A DNA stretch of 14,659 nt from assembly GCA_017459225.1 (NCBI GenBank), contig JAFUDL010000336.1:1-14659 (forward strand). The letters run 5' to 3'. Shown one piece after another: positions 5,450-12,900 of the stretch. The position numbers and the translations under genes were made by a program. The notes beneath the pieces were generated by a model. The model saw only the letters and a list, made by a program, of their open reading frames with translations. It did no database searches and had not been told where the DNA came from. This stretch comes from Kiritimatiellia bacterium. Lineage in GTDB: Bacteria > Verrucomicrobiota > Kiritimatiellia > RFP12 > UBA1067. Position 1 is the stretch's first letter. Each line of letters begins with the position of its first letter.

Positions 5450-8094
5450 TTAGACGGCTGTTGTTGACAGCTATTGGTGCCGCTTGCGCGGCGGCCATGG
5501 CCGCCCCTGTGGCGTTGGACTGGAAGGCCCAGGAGACAATGCCCGCGAAGGTCGCGCGGCCTTTCGCGGGTTTTCTGCCGGATGGGCGGTTTGTGGTTGC
5601 TGGCGGCAGCGATTTCGTTGATGGAAAGAAGGTCTATCGCTCGGGTATATATGCCCGAGAGTTGGACGGCAAGTGGTCGAAGGTCGGCGAACTGCCGCAT
5701 CCCATCGCCGAAGGCGTCTGCTGCGAGACGTCCAAGGGGATTTTTTGTGCGGGCGGAACTGACGGCGAGACGGTGTTCACCAACACATTTGAGATTATCG
5801 TCAATAAGCTCGCCGAGGATGGCCTTGGTGTCGTCAGTAGACTGCGGTTGCCAAAACCAGTCAAGATGGGGGCGGCTGCATATAACGACGGTCTGTATTT
5901 TGTAATTGCGTCGAAGGACGTTTATGGTATAGACCTCAAGAGGGGTGCAAGCAGGTTTGTGAAAATAGGCGAAATACCAGGACCTGCCCGCGAGCAGATT
6001 GTGGCGGCCGTCCAGAATGGCAATCAGAAGGAGAAGATGTTAATTGTCGCAGGTGGCTTCGACAAGGAGACGAAGAAGCCGCTCAGGGACGTCTATGGGG
6101 TTGTTCTTTCAAGCATAAGCCTGCCGTGGAGCGAGAGCAAGGGAGACAACCCCAAAGTCAGACTTGACGATTCATGCGACGATCCCGAATTTATTTCCCA
6201 TCCCGCCGAAATGAAATGGAAGAAGCTCGCCGACCTGCCCGAGAACACGACAACGATTGGCGCGGCGTTTCTGCCGAGCGGACACCAGCACATTCTTCTC
6301 GTGGGTGGCTTTGGCGAGAAGGGGTGGATTGACCGCGCAATCAACGGTTCGAAGGAAACCGACCCCGTGAAACTCGGATGGCAGAGGAATATCCTCGCGT
6401 ACAACTGCGTGACGGACGCTTGGTGCGAATACGGCGAGATCGCAGAAGGGGATAGTCCGCGCTGCGGCGCAGCGGCGGGAATACGTCCCGGCAAGACGCC
6501 GGAGCAATATAGCATCATTATCGCCGGCGGCGAAGTCGCGCCGATGAAGCGCACCGACGCCGTTTCCGTCGCGAGTTTCAAGAAGACCGGCAAGTTCGGC
6601 GCGACCGCATGGGCCGTGGTGGGAGTGTATGCACTCCTGATGGTTGGCATGGCGGTGTACTTCATCCGAAAAAAGAAGGACGAAAACGACTACTTCCGCG
6701 GCGGCAACAAGATCCCTTGGTATGTCGCCGGAATGAGCATTTTCGCGACTATGCTTTCATCGATCACCTTCATCGCGATTCCAACCCAGGCGTATCTTCA
6801 GGACTGGCGATACTTCGTGATGGCGTTCTTCATCATCGGCATGGCGCCCGTTGCGATATACTGCTATCTGCCGTTCTTCTGCAGACTTGGAATCACCTCC
6901 GCATACGAATATCTGGAGAAGCGCTTCAATCTCGGCGTGCGGCTCTTCGGGTCGGCGGCGTTCGTGGTGTTCATGGTGTGCCGCGTCGCGGTGGTCACGC
7001 TTCTTCCGGCGATCGCGCTCAATGCTGTGACCGGAATCTCTATCGACGCGTGCATTCTCATCTGCGGAGTGCTAACGATGGTGTACTGCTCGCTGGGCGG
7101 ACTCGAGGCCGTGATCTGGAGCGACTTCGTGCAGGGAATCGTCCTGATGGGCGGCGCGGTCTCGGTGCTTGTGCTGCTGATCATGAAGACGGGACCGGAG
7201 GGCGCGCATTTCTCAACGTTCTGGAACGTCGCCACCGCGTGCGAGAAGACGCGCGTGTGGGATTTCCGTCTCCTCTTCTCGCAGCCTGTATTCTGGGTGG
7301 TTGCGGTGCAGGGGCTCATTTCCAACCTCTCCAGCTACACAAGCGACCAGTGCGTGATACAGCGCTACATCGCGACGCCCGACGAAAACGCCACCAAGCG
7401 CTCGCTCTGGTTCAATGGTGCGATGAGCGTGTTCGCTCAGGTAGTGTTCTACGGAATCGGCACTGCGCTCTTCGCGTTCTACCGCACGAATCCCGCGGCG
7501 ATGGACGTGACTATGCCGAAGGGCGATTCTGTGCTGCCGATATTCATGGCCACTGAGATGCCGTCATGGCTCGCGGGGCTTGTGATAGCGGCCGTCTTCG
7601 CGGCGACGATCTCCACGCTCTCGGCCAATCTCTCAAGCGCGTCCACTGCACTCGTGACTGATTTTGTGAAGCGCTTCAATCCCGGAATATCCGGGAAGTC
7701 GCAGATCCGCTGCGGGCAGCTGTTCACGTACGTCGTGGGCGCGATCGGCATCATGGCCGCGCTCACGCTCGCGCGCATGGAGTCGAGCGCGCTCTTCGAC
7801 AACTTCAACAAGTACATCGCGATGCTCACGGCAGGTCTCACGGGACTCTTCTTCATGGGCGTCTTCATGCCCCGCATCAAGGGAATGGCCGCGGTGCTTG
7901 GTCTTTTCGCGAACTACTTCGTCTGCTTCAGCTGCGAGATTCTGCACTGCAACGTGTTCGGGCTCAAGTTCCATCCGTTCCTCTTGGGCGGAATCGGGCT
8001 TGTGGTGTGCGTGGCGGTTGCCTACGCCGCCTCGTTCGTCCTGCGCGAGAAGGGCCACGACCTCAAGGGGCTTACGCTCAAGAGCGTCACTTGA
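5446..8094 (+). CDS. NanM-like kelch propeller (cyclically permuted mutarotase type) fused to an SSS-family sodium:solute symporter
   Basis: This 882-residue protein joins an extracytoplasmic enzyme-like domain to a transporter. Residues 1-20 (MIRRLLLTAIGAACAAAMAA) form a signal peptide. Residues about 21-375 show kelch-type blades (FLPDGRFVVAGG, KGIFCAGGTDG, MLIVAGGFDKE, HILLVGGFGEKGW, YSIIIAGGE). The last blade has GEVAPMKRTDAV, close to the NanM segment holding its proposed catalytic Glu and Arg; here E363 and R369 keep the same six-residue spacing. A helix at about 382-403 leads into an SSS core. Symporter marks are IPWYVAGMSIFATMLSSITF, the signature YCSLGGLEAVIWSDFVQG from residue 547, and a Ser/Thr-rich segment at about 717-745 (AATISTLSANLSSAST), as in the sodium-site helix. 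NanM equilibrates sialic acid anomers, so sialic acid import is the best guess; another sugar acid is possible. Third-position GC is lower in the kelch half than in the symporter half. Confidence 0.88.
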   Translation: MIRRLLLTAIGAACAAAMAAPVALDWKAQETMPAKVARPFAGFLPDGRFVVAGGSDFVDGKKVYRSGIYARELDGKWSKVGELPHPIAEGVCCETSKGIFCAGGTDGETVFTNTFEIIVNKLAEDGLGVVSRLRLPKPVKMGAAAYNDGLYFVIASKDVYGIDLKRGASRFVKIGEIPGPAREQIVAAVQNGNQKEKMLIVAGGFDKETKKPLRDVYGVVLSSISLPWSESKGDNPKVRLDDSCDDPEFISHPAEMKWKKLADLPENTTTIGAAFLPSGHQHILLVGGFGEKGWIDRAINGSKETDPVKLGWQRNILAYNCVTDAWCEYGEIAEGDSPRCGAAAGIRPGKTPEQYSIIIAGGEVAPMKRTDAVSVASFKKTGKFGATAWAVVGVYALLMVGMAVYFIRKKKDENDYFRGGNKIPWYVAGMSIFATMLSSITFIAIPTQAYLQDWRYFVMAFFIIGMAPVAIYCYLPFFCRLGITSAYEYLEKRFNLGVRLFGSAAFVVFMVCRVAVVTLLPAIALNAVTGISIDACILICGVLTMVYCSLGGLEAVIWSDFVQGIVLMGGAVSVLVLLIMKTGPEGAHFSTFWNVATACEKTRVWDFRLLFSQPVFWVVAVQGLISNLSSYTSDQCVIQRYIATPDENATKRSLWFNGAMSVFAQVVFYGIGTALFAFYRTNPAAMDVTMPKGDSVLPIFMATEMPSWLAGLVIAAVFAATISTLSANLSSASTALVTDFVKRFNPGISGKSQIRCGQLFTYVVGAIGIMAALTLARMESSALFDNFNKYIAMLTAGLTGLFFMGVFMPRIKGMAAVLGLFANYFVCFSCEILHCNVFGLKFHPFLLGGIGLVVCVAVAYAASFVLREKGHDLKGLTLKSVT

Positions 8095-8113
8095 ACTGGA
8101 ATGATCCGCAGCG

Positions 8114-8158
8114 CCGCATCTTCCCATTCCGTCATCGAGTAGCGCGAAAAGATGGCGG
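8114..8158. terminator. Imperfect inverted repeat in the convergent spacer, possible terminator
   Basis: CCGCATCTT (8114-8122) can pair with AAGATGGCGG (8149-8158) with one bulged base, leaving a loop of 26 nt. The two flanking genes converge here, where a bidirectional terminator would be expected. The loop is long and there is no clear T tract beyond a short TTT, so support is weak. The remainder of the 8095-8238 spacer shows no gene or other recognisable signal. Confidence 0.2.
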
Positions 8159-8238
8159 TTTGGCAACATCAGATCCATGCGCCCATGGACGGCGACAGGG
8201 CGGCAAGGGGATTGTCTACGTCACTCACGCCACGCCCG

Positions 8239-9723
8239 TCAGAGGCTGCGGACGTCGTGCCAGAAGCGGCGCATGCCGTCGAGAGGTTTTGTCGACTTCT
8301 TCTTTTCTGGCGGCGCCTCAGAGGCGGGGCTCACCGTGAAAGCGGCGCATCCGTAGAACCAGGTGCCGTCCGTCGTGCGCAGCTGGTAGTCGCCGGCTGG
8401 AAGGTGCACTGGTATCTCGGTTGGATTCGAGGAAGGCGCGTCGCGGAAGGTGACCACGGTGCGTCCGTCGCTTGTGAGGATGCAGTATCTGAGATGGGAG
8501 ACGTCAAGCTGTTTAGGGCTCACAGTCTTCGCTATGATCTTGGCGGGATGTTCTGCGAAGAGCGGGGGATGCTTGATTGATATTGCGGCCACGGGCTTGC
8601 GGCGCGAGAGGGCGAGCCCGGCGAGAAGCGCGCGTCGGCGCGGATTGTCCGCGGAAGGGGAAAACTTCTGCCACGCGGTGGCCTGGTGCTCGACGCTCCA
8701 GCCGGGCCATTCCCGGAAGGCGTGGTAGGTCCAGTCCCATCCGTACTCCTCGAAGACGGAGATGCAGTCGGCGATGTAGCGGTCTGCTCCGTCCGCCCAC
8801 GTGATGGCGCTGAACTCTCCCACGTAGATGCGCGCGTTGTGTCGCTTCTGGAATTCGACGACAGGGGCAAGGCACTTGCGGATGTAGTCGCGGTTCCAGC
8901 CTTTCTCGGCGTTGGGGTATGTGAACTTCTTGTAGTCGGCGTTAGCGGCGTGCACGCCCTGATGCGTGAACTCGAAGGGCTGGTACATGTGCACCTGGTA
9001 GATGACGTTGTCGAGAGCGAGGGGCGAGAGATATTCAAAGGCCGGCGCGGAGTCCCACTGATTGGCCGCTACGATAATCGGAGTGTCGGGATCGATCGCG
9101 CGCACGGCTTCTGCGGCGCGGCGCTGAAGATTCCAGTAGTCGAGTCCGGGGGGCGCCGGCTTGTTCTGCGAAGGCTCGTTTATGAGGTCGAAGCCGAATA
9201 TCTCGGGGCGGGCCTTGAAGCGTGCGGCGATGCGGCGCCAGCAGGCGATGAAGTGGTCGGCCCAGAGAGGGTTGTGGAACATGTTCATCTCGCCGTTGTC
9301 GCGTCCGCCCGGCGGAACGTGGAGATCCACGACGATGCGGATTGAGTACTTCTTCGCCCAGGGAAGAACGTCGCGTTCGAGATGGTCGAGCTTGCCGTCA
9401 AGCCAGCGGTCGAAGTCGGCTAGGTCCTGGTTGTCGTTCTGCTTGTGCCAGCCGCGTATCATCTGGTATCGGGCGAGTGTGGCGCCCCATTCGTTGAGCG
9501 TCTTGAAATCGTCCTCTGCGCAGGTGCCGCCCGGCAGCATCACGCCACGCAGCGGCGGCGTCTCGGCAACGCGCGCGGGATATGCGACGCGCCACGACGT
9601 ATTTGTGGGCGGGAACATGGCGGCGTACTGCGAAGGAACGGCGCAGGCCGCCGGAAGGGTTGCGGCAATCGCCAGAAGCACGGCGATGAGCTGGATTGCA
9701 TGATTGCATTTGCTGTTGTTCAT
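8239..9723 (-). CDS. Secreted glycoside hydrolase family 5 (cellulase/mannanase-like) enzyme
   Basis: GH5 enzymes are retaining beta-glycanases with a TIM barrel. The start at 9723 gives a 494-residue protein whose first residues (MNNSKCNHAIQLIAVLLAIAATLPAACA) form a signal peptide; an ATG 12 codons upstream would put a charged stretch before it and would lie upstream of the promoter's likely start. Barrel motifs run in order: RGVMLPGG, VVDLHVPPGG, FDLINEPSQ with the acid/base Glu at residue 183, VHMYQPFEFTHQG, and IYVGEFSA with the nucleophile Glu at residue 303. A 120-residue gap between the two glutamates is normal for GH5. Residues about 390-475 look like a small beta-rich C-terminal domain (DYQLRTTDGTWFYG), and the tail is basic (EKKKSTKP). 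The enzyme likely acts in the periplasm or outside the cell. Subfamily and polysaccharide cannot be read from sequence alone. It is transcribed towards the symporter operon and away from the giant repeat protein. Confidence 0.9.
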   Translation of the reverse strand: MNNSKCNHAIQLIAVLLAIAATLPAACAVPSQYAAMFPPTNTSWRVAYPARVAETPPLRGVMLPGGTCAEDDFKTLNEWGATLARYQMIRGWHKQNDNQDLADFDRWLDGKLDHLERDVLPWAKKYSIRIVVDLHVPPGGRDNGEMNMFHNPLWADHFIACWRRIAARFKARPEIFGFDLINEPSQNKPAPPGLDYWNLQRRAAEAVRAIDPDTPIIVAANQWDSAPAFEYLSPLALDNVIYQVHMYQPFEFTHQGVHAANADYKKFTYPNAEKGWNRDYIRKCLAPVVEFQKRHNARIYVGEFSAITWADGADRYIADCISVFEEYGWDWTYHAFREWPGWSVEHQATAWQKFSPSADNPRRRALLAGLALSRRKPVAAISIKHPPLFAEHPAKIIAKTVSPKQLDVSHLRYCILTSDGRTVVTFRDAPSSNPTEIPVHLPAGDYQLRTTDGTWFYGCAAFTVSPASEAPPEKKKSTKPLDGMRRFWHDVRSL

Positions 9724-9730
9724 GCGGTTG

Positions 9731-9759
9731 AGTATATCATAACGTCGATTTGCCTGCAA
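9731..9759 (-). promoter_or_regulatory. Promoter of the GH5 gene, near-leaderless
   Basis: On the minus strand, TTGCAG (9759-9754) is followed after exactly 17 nt by TATACT (9736-9731), which is preceded by TGA, giving an extended -10 TGATATACT. Only 7 nt separate the -10 from the ATG at 9723, so the transcript would start at or next to the initiation codon. This supports the start at 9723 over the in-frame ATG at 9759. The arrangement mirrors the promoter at 3735-3743. Confidence 0.7.
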
Positions 9760-9842
9760 CGCGCCACTGGAACTTTCGCATGTGCGGCGACATAGTCAAA
9801 CACTTCTCGGTTGCAATTCGGTGACAATCTGTTTTGTATAAA

Positions 9843-9852
9843 TTGATATAAT
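9843..9852 (+). promoter_or_regulatory. Extended -10 promoter of the giant repeat-protein gene
   Basis: TTGATATAAT holds a perfect TATAAT (9847-9852) with the extended TGn. A second -10-like TATAAA lies just upstream at 9837-9842. No good -35 is found at 17 nt; GTGACA at 9821-9826 is 20 nt away. Unlike the other two promoters in this window, this one leaves a leader of about 70 nt before the ATG at 9932. It is divergent from the GH5 promoter, with about 85 bp between the two elements. Confidence 0.6.
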
Positions 9853-9892
9853 TTTAGTGAACAAAATTGTGGCTGGCTAGGGGCGGGTGAAG

Positions 9893-9926
9893 CTTTCCTT
9901 GCGGAACACGCTCAAGAAAGACGAGG
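9893..9926 (+). promoter_or_regulatory. Leader hairpin next to the ribosome binding site of the giant protein gene
   Basis: CTTTCCTTG (9893-9901) can pair with CAAGAAAG (9913-9920) with one bulged C, enclosing an 11-nt loop. The Shine-Dalgarno-like GAGG sits two bases after the stem (9923-9926), five bases before the ATG at 9932. The GAGG supports the chosen start. Control of translation by the stem is only a possibility. Confidence 0.35.
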
Positions 9927-9931
9927 ACGAA

Positions 9932-12900
9932 ATGAAAAATGCAAAGATTGCCTTGATCGAGCTGTGCGTGGCTGCAGCCGCGTTCGCGGCGCATGGCGCT
10001 TATCAGATCTGGAATGGTCCCGTTGAAGGCCTTTGGAGCGGACCCAACTGGAGTTCGGGCTATTTCGCTGCAGGCGACACTGCGGTGTTCCAGGGGGATG
10101 GTGCGGGGAGTCCCGAGAAGGTGAAGGTGGATGCCGACGTTACTGCGGGTTTCATCCGCGCGCTTTCGCCTGTCCAGATCGACCTCGTGCCAGGCGAGAT
10201 TCAGCCTGTGGCGTACAGGTTCTTCCGGTTCAAGATCGAAGGCACGAAGACCGCAGGAAACAACATGATGCAGGTCTCCGAACTCAAGCTCTTCGACGAG
10301 AACGGAGCAGACATCACCCAGAACCGCAGCGGCATATCGTTCGACCCCACGCCCTACAACAGCAGAGCCACCTGGAACTACGACAACGCCACATGGCCGT
10401 TCCCGAGCGGAGAGAAGCCAGAAAAGCTCGTTGACGGCACGGTTGACACGAAGTGGCTCGACGGGCGCGTCAATGCGACCGACGCCGAAACCCGCGACGC
10501 CACATACACGGTGATCGAGTTCGCGAATCCGCAGCGCGTGACGAAGTACGAATGGTACACGGCCAACGATGCGAACGAACGCGATCCCGCCGCATGGCGT
10601 CTGCAGGCCTCCAACGACGGCTTGGTATGGGTGGACCTCGAGGTGGTGAGCGGGTACAACTGCACTGACAACCGCAAGGCGCTTGCCTACACGGGCAACA
10701 TCAAGTACATGTCGGGCCTGGGCGTGGACGAGATCGAAGTGGCTGAAGACCAGAGCGCCTACCTCACGTTCGCGCCGAAGAGCCGCGTGAAGAAGACTGG
10801 CCTCGGGCGGCTCGTCGCGTCCGCCGCGCTGCCGGCCGGCGTGGAGATGCATGAAGGATCGCTGAGCCTTGCGGGTGCAGCCGGAAGTTTCAGCCAGAAC
10901 ATCGTCGTGCGCGAGACGAACGTCGCGTTCTACGACGGCACCTACAATTTCCCGGAAGCGGACTGGAAGCCGATGGACAACGCCCCGGACATGTGGGTGA
11001 TAGGCGCTGGCGCCGTCTTCAACACGCCCGCAATGTTCGTCGTGAGCCCAGAGAGCTCTTCCGACCGCACATCGACTATCCGCCTGGAGAACGGCGGCAA
11101 GTTCACGGTCGTCGGCAATGTCTATCTTCAGAACCACGACCTCGGCCTGACTCGTCTCGAAGTGACAGGCGATGGATCTGAATTCCGCTGCAACGGCGCA
11201 TTGTGGGCAGTCGCCTCGAACGACGCCGTCTGCCAAACCCCGCGGTGCGAGATCGTGGTGAGCGACGGGGGCAATCTCTATTCAAACGGCGAGCTGAACT
11301 TCGGCAGACGCAACACGAAGTTCGCGGTGAATCCATACGGGCTGCTGTTCGTGACGAACGCCTCGATCCACGTGAACAGCATCCTCGACTTCGGCACCGA
11401 CGCAGCTCTTCCTGCCGACCATCCCGCGGGCAGCTCGCTGCCGCTCGCGACGGGCCGCTACGAGGGAAGGTTCGTGGACGCGTACATCTGGGCGCAGCGC
11501 ATCTGGGTGGGGCGCGACCGGAGCGACGTGACTGTGTACTTCGACAACGCCACCTACGAAAGCCGCGCCAATTCTAGCGACTTCATCATGCAGCATGTTG
11601 ACCGCACGGACGCCCCGTTCGTTCTCGGTCCGCGAGGCCTCGTGGTGCTCACTCAGCACAACACGGTGCTAAAGGGCTCGATGCGCGGCGAGGGTCCGCT
11701 CGTCAAGCGCGGCAGGGACAAGATCGACGTCAGCTACGACCAGTTCTTCACTGGTCGTCTCGTCTGCGATGAGGGCACGATCAACAACACGTCCGGCCGC
11801 ACTCTCACGTTTGCCGCGGGCGGCATAGAGATGAACGGCGGCACGGTAAACTTCTCCGACGTAGACTTCACAAACGAAGTCATCTCCGTTGCCATCAACG
11901 GCGGCACGCTGCATCTCTTCGACAACGGCAAAACCGAGACTCGCCGCGTGAGCACGCTCAAGCTGGGAGAGGGCGTGCGCCTCAACTTCGACGTTTCCTC
12001 CGACGGCGTCGACTCTTTCACGCTCGACCAAGGCGGCACCGTCATACTCAGCTCAACCGCCGAGAATCCAGCCGTGCTTGCGCCGAACGTTCTTTCTGCG
12101 CTGCCGGTCAATACGCCCTACACGCTCGTCTCTGGCGGATTCTCGCAGGCCGACCTTGCGAAGGTCGTCTGCGCCGAAGAGGGTTACGTGCTCTCCGTTT
12201 CCGACTCTGGCGCGCTCATGATCACGCACTCCTTCAGCACCCATGAGTGGACGGGAGGCGATTCCAACGGCAACTGGAGCGGCGACGGATGGAACGGCGA
12301 GCAGTTCACCTCGGGCGACAATGCCGTATTCGCGCACGACGGAGACGTGGCACATCTCGACCGCGCATTCACGGTGGGCACGCTCACGGCTGCGGCCAAC
12401 GCGCGCATCACGGTCGACGAGTGGGTGGACCCCACGCCGAAGTTCCGCAGGTTCCGCTTCCATGTGTTCGGCACTAAGTCCAACAACGACATGATGCAGC
12501 TCTCCGAGATCGAGTTCTACGACGGATGGACTAAGATGTCCCCCGCGAGACTTGAATGGGACAAGACGGATCTTGGCATCACCAACGGCAACTACCCCGG
12601 TAATGAGAGTCCCGATCTTGCCGCCGACGGCAAGACTGGCACCAAGTGGCTCGATCGCCGCGGCGGCAACTCCCGCACCGACGCCCAGAAGGCGCTCTGC
12701 TACATCGACTTCGTGTATGACGAGCCGTTCGCGCTCACGCGCTACCGCTGGTACACGGCGAACGACTCGCAGGACCGCGACCCGTTCAACTGGGAGGTGC
12801 TTGGCTACGACGAGACGGCCGGAACGTGGGTGCTTCTCGACCGACGCCTCGAGGAGAACGTGACCGAGTTGCGCATGGTCCTTGCCGGCACGTGGGACAT

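Noticed and set aside
8095..8238. Small gene in the convergent spacer
   Set aside because: Frames through it are extensions of shadows, with no ribosome binding site or motif.
9694..9709. Tandem octamer GATTGCAT x2 in the GH5 signal-peptide coding region
   Set aside because: Only two copies, inside codons for the signal peptide; chance or simple slippage is sufficient.
9777..9786. Small palindrome-like CGCA-TG-TGCG in the divergent promoter region
   Set aside because: Four-base arms are too short to claim an operator without conservation data.
9854..11236. A 460-codon open frame on the minus strand opposite the start of the giant protein
   Set aside because: It has no recognisable motif, overlaps the promoter and the signal peptide of a convincing plus-strand gene, and has shadow-type composition.
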